Numbered from the stretch's first letter, positions 17,401 to 26,409 are shown. The stretch: 49,706 nucleotides of DNA from Spirochaetales bacterium (GCA_016934415.1 JAFGSW010000045.1:1-49706); one strand, 5' to 3'. Made by a program: numbers and translations. The notes: generated by a model from the letters alone, not told the origin.

Positions 17401-18663
17401 TCATCGAATATCGATCGTCCCGTCTCCCGAGACGAGCTCGACGAGCGATCCCGAGCCAGACTCGTATGCTCCGGATACTTGTATTTTTCCGCCGACGACG
17501 ATGTGACCCGGCTTGGCAAAGGCCCGTATCCGGCGCGTCGCCCCGCCCGATTCGAAGCGGATAACCCCCGAACCGTTCTCGACGCGCACAGCCGCGGCGT
17601 TCGCGGCGACCGATACCGCGCCGCTGCCGCTTCCGAGCGAGAGCGAGCGGGCGCGGTAGCCGCGCGGTATTGTGATCCGCACATCGGTCATACCCTCGTG
17701 CCGGGCGATAAAATCCATGAACGGCAACGTGCCGGAGGAGACCTCCCGAAACGCAAGCCTGCCGTTCTCGAGGACCGGGGTCCCGCTCAGCCATGTCGGT
17801 TCCTCGCGGATTAAGCGGATGAGTTTTTCGCCGGACGCCCCTGTTTCGACGACGATGGCGGAGTTCATCGTCCTGATCTCGATCTCGCGAATCTTTTCCG
17901 GAGCGTAGGTCCACTCACGGACGACGAGATCGGCCGGCTTCATGCTGTTCCAGATGGAAAAAAGCCTGAGGGGCAGGTCGGAAAGAAAAGCGCCAACCGC
18001 CCCGAGTCCCGCCGCCAGGCCGCATGCCAAAAAAGCGATCCAAAGCTTTCCCCGACGCGCCGGCGCGGACTCACGCGGGCTTCCGGCTTCCCGCTCGCGG
18101 CGCAGACCGCGTCTCAGTGCCTTGAGCGTGACGCGCCCGATCGCACCGGCCGCCGTCCAGACTCCGAGCCCGACCGCGATTGCGGCCGCGGCGCAGAGCA
18201 GCCCGACGCCGGCCAGGCTCACCCGGGACATGGCGTCGGCGTTCGGCATGCCCTGCAGACCGAAACCCGTGAGAGCGACGACGGCGAGCGCGACCGCGAA
18301 GGACGTCACGGCAAGGAAATAACAGCCGAGCGCGAGAGAGTACGGCACCGCGGCCCCGACCACGAGCGATGCCTTGGCCGCCGAACCGGCCAGACCGCGC
18401 AGCCCCCGGCGCAACGCGCCGGTCAGGCTCAGCGGCCCGGGCTTGAGTTCCGCGCCTGAGAGCGCGGCTTCGGCCAAAACATGGGCCGCGATTTCCTTCA
18501 CTCCGCCGAGGCGGACAAGCGTCTCCTCCTCCGATCGGCCCGTTTCCAAGGCATCCGTGAAATATTCCTCATAGAAATCGATCGTCCGTCGAATCGCCTC
18601 CTCCGGCAGGTCCGCGAGCTCCGCGCGGAGAGACGCCAATATCTGATTCAGTGAGTCCGTCAT
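17401..18663 (-). CDS. HAAS (DUF1700) domain plus DUF4097 membrane protein
   Basis: 420-residue protein with three parts. Residues 1-65 form a HAAS/DUF1700 helical domain (LPEEAIRRTIDFYEEYF...LGG). Residues about 95-235 hold three to four membrane segments. Residues about 240-420 form a repetitive beta region of the DUF4097 type, rich in G and V (RARSLSLGSGSGAVSVAANA), probably a beta-helix outside the membrane. HAAS proteins are regularly encoded next to PadR regulators and are thought to form a membrane-stress sensing pair with them, which matches the 4-base overlap with the PadR gene upstream. The physiological signal is unknown. Confidence 0.88.
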   Translation of the reverse strand: MTDSLNQILASLRAELADLPEEAIRRTIDFYEEYFTDALETGRSEEETLVRLGGVKEIAAHVLAEAALSGAELKPGPLSLTGALRRGLRGLAGSAAKASLVVGAAVPYSLALGCYFLAVTSFAVALAVVALTGFGLQGMPNADAMSRVSLAGVGLLCAAAAIAVGLGVWTAAGAIGRVTLKALRRGLRREREAGSPRESAPARRGKLWIAFLACGLAAGLGAVGAFLSDLPLRLFSIWNSMKPADLVVREWTYAPEKIREIEIRTMNSAIVVETGASGEKLIRLIREEPTWLSGTPVLENGRLAFREVSSGTLPFMDFIARHEGMTDVRITIPRGYRARSLSLGSGSGAVSVAANAAAVRVENGSGVIRFESGGATRRIRAFAKPGHIVVGGKIQVSGAYESGSGSLVELVSGDGTIDIR

Positions 18664-18974
18664 TGTTTTTCCCCCTTGATGATTACGGCGATGACGCGTG
18701 CCAGGTCGGAAAGCCCCGCCGCGTACTCATGGAGTTTCTCCCTGCCCCTTTTTGTGAGCCGATAGTACTTGCGCAAGCGCCCCTGGTATTCCTCGGAATA
18801 CGTTTCGAGCATCGCCTGCGCCTCCAACCTACGGAGCACCGGGTAGAGGGCCGTCTCCGACACCTCCATGATGCCTGCGACGCGCTCGGAGAGCTGGTAG
18901 CCGTAGCTGTCGCCTTCTTTTAGAACGGTGAGGACCAGGGCGTCGAGCACTCCTTTTTTCATCTGTGCATCCAT
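18660..18974 (-). CDS. PadR family transcriptional regulator
   Basis: 104-residue winged-helix regulator of the PadR family. The typical opening (MKKGVLDALVLTVLKEGDSYGYQL) is split across helix 1 and 2; the recognition region is SETALYPVLRRLEAQ, followed by the wing with RKYYRLTKRGR. It is short, so it is the PadR-s2 type with a single C-terminal dimerisation helix. AGGA lies 7 bases before the ATG. It is first in a four-gene minus-strand operon and most likely represses that operon through the inverted repeat lying over the promoter at 18990-19014. Confidence 0.92.
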   Translation of the reverse strand: MDAQMKKGVLDALVLTVLKEGDSYGYQLSERVAGIMEVSETALYPVLRRLEAQAMLETYSEEYQGRLRKYYRLTKRGREKLHEYAAGLSDLARVIAVIIKGEKQ

Positions 18975-18989
18975 CTAATATTCCTCGAT

Positions 18990-19014
18990 CAATATTATAC
19001 CTTAAATAATATTG
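18990..19014. promoter_or_regulatory. putative PadR operator (9-bp inverted repeat)
   Basis: CAATATTAT (18990-18998) and ATAATATTG (19006-19014) are perfect inverted repeats with a 7-base spacer. The repeat covers the -10 box and much of the spacer of the PadR promoter, an ideal place for autorepression by the regulator encoded 16 bases downstream. PadR proteins bind AT-rich dyads, though their sites vary. The link is inferred from position and symmetry. Confidence 0.7.
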
Positions 19015-19022
19015 TTCGTCAA
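18994..19022 (-). promoter_or_regulatory. sigma-70 promoter of the PadR operon
   Basis: On the minus strand TTGACG (19022-19017) and TATAAT (18999-18994) are separated by 17 bases. It lies about 20 bases before the PadR start codon and drives PadR, the HAAS/DUF4097 gene and both SDR genes, since no terminator interrupts them. Confidence 0.85.
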
Positions 19023-19121
19023 TAGTTTTTTTGGTTTATAAAAAAACCTTGGCTCATTGGTTAAAGAGGCCAGCGTGGATGCGTGAAGATGATATCCACT
19101 ACGAGAAAAAAACGGCCGGCG

Positions 19122-20069
19122 CTATCGAGGAGAGAAGAGTCGTTTGATGCGGCGGCCGAGGGCGGAAACGCTCAGCTTCAGCTTCTCGCCGAACGTCTTG
19201 CCGTATTTTTCCGTGTAGCGACGGACGGCTTTGTCGCGGGGATAATCCTGTCCGTACCTCCGCTTGAGCCCGTCCCAGTATTTGACCATCCAGATGTACA
19301 GGTCCGAAACGGTCCGCCCCGGGAACCGCGCGAGGATGTTTTCCTCCACGATAACGTCGGCGATCGGCCGGTAGACGTTGTCGTACCAGGAAGCGACGGC
19401 GTCGACGTACGGGATTTCGTCTTTCTTATCCAGGTTGATGAAATACTTGTGCACCTGGATGTGCTCGAGGAGCACGTCGTAGCGGCCGGTGTCGGTGAAG
19501 CCGAGATCCGCCTCCGGCCTCAGTCTTTTAAGATTCGTTTCTTTCATGAATTTTTTCTTTTCGAGCTCAATCACGGCGTTTTTCAAATCCTCCTGAGTCA
19601 TATTCTTGTGCAGCTTAATCTCGGTCGAAAGCGAGATCACCTCGGCGTCGACGTACTCGACGCCGCGCGCCAGCGCCACGGAAATCCGGTGGTTGCCGTC
19701 GCGCACGAAGTAAACGCCCCCGATCTCGTAGAGGCGCACCGGCGGAAGCTCGATGTGCGCCTTGTGGGCCTTGTTGATGCGTTCCCAGCGCTCCCGCAGG
19801 TACACCCCGCGCGGCATGAACACGCGATTGAAGTCTTTGTACCGGCCCTCGCTCCCGACGATGAGAGACACCGGCACCTGCTTGATGCCGCGATAAGCCT
19901 CGGACTTGGGCTTGAGGATCGAGTAGGCGAAGTTGAACGGGATGAGGTCGTCCTTCCGGTTGACGAGGAAGGCGCTCAAGCGTGAAAAAAAAGCCCGTAA
20001 GCGGGCCTTGTCGAAGGTGTCATCGGGCTCGTTCGGGTTCTGGAGATGGTTTTCCAACAATTTGTTCAC
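19122..20069 (-). CDS. ParB/sulfiredoxin-fold domain protein
   Basis: 315-residue cytoplasmic protein. Residues about 65-150 form a ParB-like domain: VPVSLIVGSEGRYKDFNRVF, then LPPVRLYEIGGVYFVRDGNH with RISVAL directly after it. The GNHR motif corresponds to the GEHR box with which ParB-fold proteins bind nucleotides. The C-terminal half is helical and charged and I do not recognise it. The family is usually annotated as a transcriptional regulator, but I see no helix-turn-helix, so the true activity is open. The start is GTG 20069, supported by GAGGAA 5 bases upstream; it lies 50 bases inside the metallophosphoesterase gene, so the pair is almost certainly co-translated. Confidence 0.75.
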   Translation of the reverse strand: MNKLLENHLQNPNEPDDTFDKARLRAFFSRLSAFLVNRKDDLIPFNFAYSILKPKSEAYRGIKQVPVSLIVGSEGRYKDFNRVFMPRGVYLRERWERINKAHKAHIELPPVRLYEIGGVYFVRDGNHRISVALARGVEYVDAEVISLSTEIKLHKNMTQEDLKNAVIELEKKKFMKETNLKRLRPEADLGFTDTGRYDVLLEHIQVHKYFINLDKKDEIPYVDAVASWYDNVYRPIADVIVEENILARFPGRTVSDLYIWMVKYWDGLKRRYGQDYPRDKAVRRYTEKYGKTFGEKLKLSVSALGRRIKRLFSPR

Positions 20070-20736
20070 GTGGTTCCTCGGTATCGATGACGTAGTGGTC
20101 GAAGGCGTTGATCACGACCGTATGACGGTACTCGGCCCGCCGTTCTCCGTTGTTGCCGTAGAGGTGCACGTGCCCGTGCACCAGGTATTTCGGCTTGAAA
20201 ACATTCATAAACCACACGAAGGGTTTGAAGCCGCGGTGGCACATGTCCCGCTGGTCGTGGATACCCGCGGGCGGCGCGTGTGTGACGAGTAAATCGAGAA
20301 AACGGCCGTGCGCCAGCCGGTGCCAGATAAGCGCCGGGACGAGTCTCAACATGTAGAAAAACATCCCCGCATTGGAGAACTGGTTCTGTCCCCGGTTGTA
20401 GTACATGCTGCCGCCTAGGCCGGCCACGATCAGCCCCTTAGCGGTCACCACGCGTCCGCCGATATGCTGCCCTCCCGCCGGCCGCCGTTCCCGGTAGGCG
20501 GGCGGAATTTCCTCCGGGCCGGGACGGTAGCGCCGGTCGAATTCCCCGATCCGGGTAAGGTTGTGATTGCCGAATACGAAAAACAACGGCTTGTTGAGAT
20601 TGCTGGCGATGAAGTCGTAATAATCGAGCGGCAAATCCCCGCACCCTATTACCAGGGCGATGTCCTTGAAGCGTTCCTTGATGGCATGACTATAGACGAC
20701 CGGATCGACGTGATCCGCGACGCAAAGCACCCTCAT
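20020..20736 (-). CDS. calcineurin-like metallophosphoesterase
   Basis: 238-residue phosphoesterase with the metal-binding motifs in order: ADH near residue 8 in MRVLCVADHVD, GCGD, GNHN, THAPP and HGHVH. The first motif has Ala-Asp-His instead of the more usual Asp-x-His spacing with a following glycine. There is no signal peptide. The substrate is unknown; relatives hydrolyse phosphodiesters or nucleotides. The coding frame could be extended to a TTG at 20772, but MRVLCVADH at 20736 is the natural protein start. The 3' end overlaps the ParB-like gene by 50 bases, which ties the two functionally. Confidence 0.85.
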   Translation of the reverse strand: MRVLCVADHVDPVVYSHAIKERFKDIALVIGCGDLPLDYYDFIASNLNKPLFFVFGNHNLTRIGEFDRRYRPGPEEIPPAYRERRPAGGQHIGGRVVTAKGLIVAGLGGSMYYNRGQNQFSNAGMFFYMLRLVPALIWHRLAHGRFLDLLVTHAPPAGIHDQRDMCHRGFKPFVWFMNVFKPKYLVHGHVHLYGNNGERRAEYRHTVVINAFDHYVIDTEEPREQIVGKPSPEPERAR

Positions 20737-20856
20737 ACCATAAAGATAACCAAAAAGGGCTCCTCGGTTCAATGGCTTTCGTCCGCGAGCTTCCGGGATC
20801 GCTTTTCCGGCTTCCCCGCCGGTCGGCCCGTTCGATCCGCAATCGACGCTTCTCCG

Positions 20857-23682
20857 TCATTTCGAACCGGCAGGCAGGAGAGTGACGCGAATGTAGGAGT
20901 CCTCGGGCAGATACCGACGGGCCGCATCTTTCAGATCTTCCCGGGTGAGCGCCCGCACCTTCTTCGCGTACTCGAGGATGTCGCGCTGGTCCTCGCCCCA
21001 CATGGCGTAGTTCTTGAGCACCTCGGCCCAGAAGGCGTTCGTTTTCAGGTTGACCTCGCGCTCTTTCAAGATGATCTGCTTGGCCTTGTCGGTTTCTTCA
21101 CCGGTCGGGCCGTCGGTCTTGAATTTGTCGAGCTCGGCGAAAATATCGCCGGTGAGCTTGGCCACGCGGGTCGGGTCGGCCCCGAACTCGATATAAAACA
21201 GAAAAGCCTGCCGGGGAATGCGTTGCGGGATGTCGAACGCTCCCAGGCTGTACGTGCCGCCCTCCTGCTCCCTTATTTTCGCGGTGAGCCTGATGGTGGC
21301 GGCTTCGGAGAGCGCCGCGATCGCCGTGACGTTCTTCATGTTCCAGTCGAATTCGCCGTGGAAAATGATCGCCTCCTCGCTTTTCGGGTCTTTCCCCATC
21401 CTCACGTCCTTTTGCACCACGCCCGCGGGCGGCCGGATACCGAGGTCTTTCCAGGTCTCTTTACGGCCCGCGGAGGGAAGTCCGCCCAGCCAGGTTTCAA
21501 CGAGCGGCCGCAGGACGGCCGGATCGATGTTTCCCACGAAATAAAAGTTGAAATTCGAGGCGTCGGCGAAGCGGGCCTTAAAAAAGCGAAGCGATGCAGC
21601 CGCATCGAGCTTGTCGATGTCCGCCAGCGTCAACGGCCGGGACCGGGGATTGTTTTGGGAAAGGAGGGTCTGGATCGTGTCCGAGAAGATGTTTCCTGGC
21701 GAAGCCGACCGCTGGGCCACCGCTTCCTTCAGTTTTTCCCGGTAGGATTGGAAAACAGACGGATCGATTTTAGCCGCGGTAAAGTAGAGGTAGACGAGCT
21801 TTAAAAGCGTGGAAAAATCTTTGGGAGCGGCACTGCCGGACAATCCCCCTGTCAGGTCGTCGATGCGCGGCGCGACCGACGCCTGCACGCCGGCCAGCTT
21901 CTTACCGAGCTCGTCGCGCGAAAAGGGTCCCAGCCCTGAGAGCGCCACCAGGTCGGCGGCGGTGGCGGCCGGAATGAAATCGGCGTCGCTTGCGAGCGAT
22001 TCGCCGCCCGGCGCGTAGGAGCGCATGACGATCTCGTCGTTCTTGAAGTCCGTCGGTTTCAGCATGACGCGCGCGCCGTTCGAGAGCGTCCATACGATGA
22101 CGCCCAATTCGGGGATCGTCTTCTCCTTGACTACTTTCCCGGGGGCCGGCGGCTCGGCCACGAGGGCCTCGCTGAGGGTGACGTCGCGGTACGGTTCAAG
22201 GGAAAGGGTTTTGACCTTGGCGAACAGGGAGAGGAGCGCCTGCCCGTCGGGCGGCGTCAACCCGGGACGCTCGGGCACGGAGACCAGAAGCACGCGACCG
22301 CGGTCCGGGTAGAGGGCCATGGCTTGATCGTTCACTTCCTCGATCGTGATGGCGGGGACGAAGCGTTTGTAAAGCTCATATTCGTATTCGAGGCCGGGAC
22401 TCGCCTCTCGCTCCAGAAAATTGCGGATGTACTCCGCGGCCAACGTCGCGGATCGCCGCTTGTCGCGTTCCTCGTAGGACTGTTGGATGCCGGAGAGGAG
22501 ATCTTGTTTCGCGCGTTCGAGTTCCGTGGCGGTGAAACCGAAGCGCCGGACGCGCTCAAGCTCCGTGAGAGCCGCTTCGATTCCTCCCGGGATCCCGTCT
22601 TCCTTCGTTTGTCCGCCGAGGATGACGGCTTCCAGCGGGCGCACGATCCGGCCCTGGGTGGAATACGCGCCGAGGAAAGGCGCCCCCGGCTTCCGGGCAA
22701 TCTCGCCGAGTCGGTCGGACAGCATGCCGTGAAACAGGTACTCGACGAGCTGCCGCCGATAATCGGCCTCGGTGACGAGGTCCCGGGCGGGCCGCTTGAC
22801 GTAGAGGCTGAAAGCGGAGGCGGTCGCTTCCTTGTCCGAATTCACGGACACGGCCGGCGCCGCGGCGGCGGTCACGGTATATTCGGGGCGCGGCCGCTCG
22901 TGCGCCGGATTCGGAAGGGGGCCGAATATACCGCGGATCTTCTGTTCCACGGCCGCGGGGTCGACCGCGCCGACGACGATGACGGCCATCAGGTCCGGCC
23001 GGTACCAGTCGGCGTAGAATCTGCGGATCGTCTCCACGGAGGCCGTGCGCACGACGTTCATGTCGCCGATCGGCCGGCGTTCGGCGTAGCGCGACCCGGT
23101 GAAGAGCACCTTCATCTGCGCCTCGCGGATCCGCTCGGCGGCGCCGCGCCCGGTGCGCCACTCCTCCTGAATCACTTTACGCTCTTTCTCCACCTCGTCC
23201 GGGTCGAAGGTGAGATTGTGCGCCCAATCTTCCAGGATAAGAAGCCCCGTGTCCAGGTTCTCGGCGCCGTTGGTCCCGTCCACCGGCACCTGAAGACGGT
23301 AGATCGTCTCGTCGTAACTCGTCGAAGCATTGAGGTCGTTCCCGAAGCGCATCCCCATGGATTCCAGGGTGCTCTGAAGCTCGTTCTTTTCAAAGTGGAG
23401 CGAGCCGTCGAAGGCGAGGTGCTCGACGAAATGGGCGAGGCCGCGCTGATCGTCGTCCTCGAGCACGGACCCGGCGTTCACCGCCAGCCGCATCTCCACC
23501 CTGCCCGCCGGCTCACCATTGGCGCGGATGTAAAAACGTAGACCATTGGGAAGCGTCCCGGCGGTCACCGCCGAATCAAACGGCAGAACGGTGGATTTCG
23601 CGTGCGGTGTCGCTATACCGGTCGTGGGACAGGAAACAAGGAGCAGCGCGAGTACAGTGACGAGCGGAATCAGGCGTTTCAT
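20857..23682 (-). CDS. M16 family zinc metallopeptidase lipoprotein
   Basis: 941-residue protein of the pitrilysin/insulinase family, with the two-tandem-domain length typical of single-chain M16 enzymes. Lipobox LVSC (Cys18) predicts attachment to a membrane. The inverted zinc motif is His84-Phe-Val-Glu-His88, and the third ligand lies in the downstream helix EVEKERKVIQEEW. The second half (from about residue 520) lacks the motif, as expected for the inactive C-terminal domain. The likely role is degrading peptides in the periplasm. ATG 23682 is favoured by AAGGAG 6 bases upstream; a TTG one codon earlier is possible but unlikely. It is divergent from creD. Confidence 0.93.
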   Translation of the reverse strand: MKRLIPLVTVLALLLVSCPTTGIATPHAKSTVLPFDSAVTAGTLPNGLRFYIRANGEPAGRVEMRLAVNAGSVLEDDDQRGLAHFVEHLAFDGSLHFEKNELQSTLESMGMRFGNDLNASTSYDETIYRLQVPVDGTNGAENLDTGLLILEDWAHNLTFDPDEVEKERKVIQEEWRTGRGAAERIREAQMKVLFTGSRYAERRPIGDMNVVRTASVETIRRFYADWYRPDLMAVIVVGAVDPAAVEQKIRGIFGPLPNPAHERPRPEYTVTAAAAPAVSVNSDKEATASAFSLYVKRPARDLVTEADYRRQLVEYLFHGMLSDRLGEIARKPGAPFLGAYSTQGRIVRPLEAVILGGQTKEDGIPGGIEAALTELERVRRFGFTATELERAKQDLLSGIQQSYEERDKRRSATLAAEYIRNFLEREASPGLEYEYELYKRFVPAITIEEVNDQAMALYPDRGRVLLVSVPERPGLTPPDGQALLSLFAKVKTLSLEPYRDVTLSEALVAEPPAPGKVVKEKTIPELGVIVWTLSNGARVMLKPTDFKNDEIVMRSYAPGGESLASDADFIPAATAADLVALSGLGPFSRDELGKKLAGVQASVAPRIDDLTGGLSGSAAPKDFSTLLKLVYLYFTAAKIDPSVFQSYREKLKEAVAQRSASPGNIFSDTIQTLLSQNNPRSRPLTLADIDKLDAAASLRFFKARFADASNFNFYFVGNIDPAVLRPLVETWLGGLPSAGRKETWKDLGIRPPAGVVQKDVRMGKDPKSEEAIIFHGEFDWNMKNVTAIAALSEAATIRLTAKIREQEGGTYSLGAFDIPQRIPRQAFLFYIEFGADPTRVAKLTGDIFAELDKFKTDGPTGEETDKAKQIILKEREVNLKTNAFWAEVLKNYAMWGEDQRDILEYAKKVRALTREDLKDAARRYLPEDSYIRVTLLPAGSK

Positions 23683-23896
23683 CAATCACTCCTTCTTGAA
23701 ATGAACTTTACCGAATTTAATCAGTACCATACGAAAAGTAAAGCACATGAAAAAGGTTACACAACACAGCCAAAATTGTCGCACCATCGCCACGAATCCA
23801 CCACAATCGTCCGCCGGTATTCCACGGCGCGGCCATCGGAGCGCCATGTGTGCGCGGCATCGGTTATCAGTACTACCGAAAAGGGAGGTATACCGA

Positions 23897-25291
23897 ATGG
23901 AAAACGACACCCCGACGAAAGATCTGCCGATCATGTTGAAAATCCTCATCTTGGGCGGTATGGCCCTCACCCTGCTCATCCCGCTCTTTTTCATCCAGGC
24001 GCTCGTCAAGGAGCGAAGCGATACGAAAAAGGAAGCCGAATCGGAAATCATCCGGAGTTGGGGCGGCGTGCAAGCCGTTCCCGGACCGATGATTTCGGTT
24101 CCCTACCGCGAGAACGGCCGACTCCTCTACATGCTCTTCATGCCCGACACGCTCTCCATAACCGGAAAGGTCGAACCGCGGATCCTGCACCGGGGCATTT
24201 ACGAAGCGGCGGTTTATGACGCCGATCTGGTCCTCAAGGGTGAATTTTCCAAGCCCTCGTTCGACGGCTTGGCCGTCCGGCCCGGGGACGTCCGCTGGGA
24301 TCTGGCCCGGATCATCGTGGGCCTGCGCAGTCCGCTTGGATTGCGGGACAAGGCTGAGGGAACGATCGACGGCGCGCCGGTCGCGTTCAAGGCGGAACGG
24401 GAGCATCCGGGCGTTTACGACTTCACCCTCGGCGCACCGCTTCATCTGGCGCGGCCGGCCGGCACCCCGATCATCTTCTCTCTCTCGCTCAAACTCAAGG
24501 GAGGACGGTCGTTGTCCTTCATCCCGATCGCCGAAAACACGACCGTCTCCCTCGCCTCGAGCTGGACCGATCCGAGCTTCTTCGGCCCGCCCCTGCCGAC
24601 CGCCCGCGAGATCACCGCCGCCGGGTTCACGGCCTCCTGGGAGCTGATTCAGTACCGGGCGGCGCCTGAACGGATCGGGCCGGACGCTTTGCGCGCCGGC
24701 CTCAGGGAGCCCGATTGGAGGGAGGAAGCCCGGATGCCGGCGCCGAATCTCGGCGACGGGAAACACTTCGGCGTGGAATTCATGATACCGGTGGACGCCT
24801 ACGTCAAATCCGACCGCTCGGCCAAGTACGGCATTTTATTCCTACTCGTGCCGTTCATCGCCTTGCTTCTCTTCGAGTTGTTCGCCAAAGTCCGCGTGCA
24901 TCTTGTCCAGTATTTGCTCATCGCGGTCGCGAACGTGGTCTTCTACCTGCTCCTCATCTCCTTGTCCGAGCACGTCAGCTTCGATCCGGCCTATCTAATC
25001 GCGTCGGCGCTCACCGTGCTCGTGACCGCCATCTACGCCGCCGCTTTCCTGAAGACGGCTGTGCGCACAATCGGCTTCTCGGCGATCCTCGCGCTTTTTT
25101 ACGTCTTCCTCTTCCTCATCCTCCTCTCGCAGGATTACGCCCTGCTCGTGGGCGCGCTCGGCATCTTCGCCGTTCTGGCCCTCTTCATGCTCGCCACCCG
25201 CAGGATCGACTGGTACGCGCTCAGGCGGAAAAAGCCGGCTCCATCCGCGGTCCCTCCTTCAGGTCCGCCGGCCATTGATAGGAAACCGTGA
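23897..25291 (+). CDS. creD: CreD family inner-membrane protein
   Basis: 464-residue membrane protein of the CreD (cell envelope integrity, inner membrane CreD-like) family. One N-terminal membrane segment (LKILILGGMALTLLIPLFF) is followed by a large periplasmic region and then five to six membrane segments from about residue 310 on. The family-typical VPGPMISVPY and GVEFMIPVDAYVKSDRSAKYG are present. In Enterobacteria CreD belongs to the CreBC regulon and affects envelope behaviour and beta-lactam response; no creBC genes are seen here. GGGAGG lies 8 bases before ATG 23897. A Rho-independent terminator follows at 25307, so it is a single-gene unit. Confidence 0.9.
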   Translation: MENDTPTKDLPIMLKILILGGMALTLLIPLFFIQALVKERSDTKKEAESEIIRSWGGVQAVPGPMISVPYRENGRLLYMLFMPDTLSITGKVEPRILHRGIYEAAVYDADLVLKGEFSKPSFDGLAVRPGDVRWDLARIIVGLRSPLGLRDKAEGTIDGAPVAFKAEREHPGVYDFTLGAPLHLARPAGTPIIFSLSLKLKGGRSLSFIPIAENTTVSLASSWTDPSFFGPPLPTAREITAAGFTASWELIQYRAAPERIGPDALRAGLREPDWREEARMPAPNLGDGKHFGVEFMIPVDAYVKSDRSAKYGILFLLVPFIALLLFELFAKVRVHLVQYLLIAVANVVFYLLLISLSEHVSFDPAYLIASALTVLVTAIYAAAFLKTAVRTIGFSAILALFYVFLFLILLSQDYALLVGALGIFAVLALFMLATRRIDWYALRRKKPAPSAVPPSGPPAIDRKP

Positions 25292-25306
25292 CAAGAACGA
25301 TAAATG

Positions 25307-25345
25307 AGGCGATGGAACGTCCTTCCAACGTGCCATCGCCTTTTT
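25307..25345 (+). terminator. Rho-independent terminator after creD
   Basis: GGCGATGG (25308-25315) pairs with CCATCGCC (25333-25340), extended by an outer A-T pair, with a short inner ACGT-ACGT stem in the loop. TTTTT follows at 25341-25345. It is 16 bases after the creD stop. Confidence 0.85.
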
Positions 25346-25366
25346 ACAGCCCGGCCTTTGCCGCCC

Positions 25367-25395
25367 TTGACTGGCGACAATGGTTCTCCTATCAT
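25367..25395 (+). promoter_or_regulatory. sigma-70 promoter of the CsgG-like gene
   Basis: TTGACT at 25367-25372 and TATCAT at 25390-25395 with a 17-base spacer. It sits between the creD terminator and the next gene, whose AAGGAG starts 11 bases after the -10 box, giving a very short leader. Confidence 0.75.
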
Positions 25396-25419
25396 TCAAG
25401 GTGACAAGGAGCGATTGAC

Positions 25420-26226
25420 ATGAAAGAACTCCCGACGCTGCTCGCTCTCTTCTGCCTTTTCCTTTTCCCCCTGTGCGCCGAGGAGGCCAAGGACGTGGAC
25501 GCCGCCTTTCCGGCCATGGCGAAACGGCTTTCAGCGGCCGAGAGCCGGCTCCCCAAGAAAACCATCGCCGTTTACGGCTTCGAGGTGATCGGCCGGCCGG
25601 GCGACAGTTACGCGCAGTACGCCACGGAAAAACTCACCCATGAGCTCGTGAGTTTCGGAAAGCTCCTGGTCATCGAGCGTTCGCGCCTGGAAGAGATCCT
25701 CAAGGAGCAGAACTTCTCGCTCTCGGTCCTGGCGGACGCGTCTACGGCCGCCCGCATCGGCAAACTCCTGGCGGTGGACGCCGTGGTCATCGGCACCATC
25801 CGCGTCACACCCGGGCGGACGGAATTCATCGCCCGCATCATTCAGAGCGAGACGGGGATCATTCTGGCTTCGGCCGACGAGTACGTACTTGAAGAAAAAA
25901 AGAACTCTCCCGTCACGGAGACGACCGCCGCCCCGAAAACGGAAACCGAAGTCACGCTCAACACATCGAAGACGCGCTTCAAGCCGACGGAACCGATCGT
26001 CGTCGACTTTTCCGGCATGCCGGGAAACGAGTACGACTGGATCACCCTCGTCAAGGCGGACCAGGCGGATGATACCTATGGCGAATGGTTCTACACGGCC
26101 GGGGGGAAATCGGGGACGCATGAGTTCGCCGCGAAAAACGCGGGCGAGTACGAGGTGCGGGCCTACTTCGACTGGCCGGCCGGCGGGTACGAGGTCAAGC
26201 AGCGGATCAAGATCACGGTGAAGTAG
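25420..26226 (+). CDS. exported CsgG/LpoB-like protein
   Basis: 268-residue secreted protein with a signal peptide (MKELPTLLALFCLFLFPLCA). Residues about 45-155 match the CsgG-like alpha/beta fold: KTIAVYGFEVI, then QYATEKLTHELVSFGKLLVI with ERSRLEEILKEQ directly after, and GKLLAVDAVVIGTI. This fold is used by curli secretion pore CsgG, by LpoB and by FlgO-type proteins. No lipobox is seen, so it is probably soluble or peripheral. The last about 90 residues form a separate beta domain (TRFKPTEPIVVDFSGMPG) that looks Ig-like. AAGGAG lies 8 bases before the ATG. It is transcribed alone from the promoter at 25367. Confidence 0.8.
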   Translation: MKELPTLLALFCLFLFPLCAEEAKDVDAAFPAMAKRLSAAESRLPKKTIAVYGFEVIGRPGDSYAQYATEKLTHELVSFGKLLVIERSRLEEILKEQNFSLSVLADASTAARIGKLLAVDAVVIGTIRVTPGRTEFIARIIQSETGIILASADEYVLEEKKNSPVTETTAAPKTETEVTLNTSKTRFKPTEPIVVDFSGMPGNEYDWITLVKADQADDTYGEWFYTAGGKSGTHEFAAKNAGEYEVRAYFDWPAGGYEVKQRIKITVK

Positions 26227-26343
26227 GCTCAGGCTTCGGCGCGACCGCTTTTCCAGCTTAACGCTCGGGCGATTCGTCGCTCGATTCGCTCATTCCCCGC
26301 GCTCTATAACAATGCGATAACGAAAAAGATTTTCTTTTTTCAG

Positions 26344-26409
26344 TTGAAATTTCCCCAACCTTGTATTATTAATTGAATGAGTATTCATTCATACTGAACG
26401 TTCATTCAA
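26344..26409 (+). promoter_or_regulatory. TetR-operon promoter with overlapping dyad operators
   Basis: TTGAAA (26344-26349) and TATTAA (26367-26372), 17 bases apart, form the likely promoter. Directly after lies TGAATGA-gtat-TCATTCA (26374-26391), an 18-bp dyad of the kind bound by TetR/AcrR regulators, then a perfect TGAACGTTCA palindrome (26395-26404). TTGAATGA (26373) and TCATTCAA (26402) also mirror each other over the whole block. The dyads cover the expected transcription start, so the TetR protein encoded at 26428 probably represses its own operon. Confidence 0.72.
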
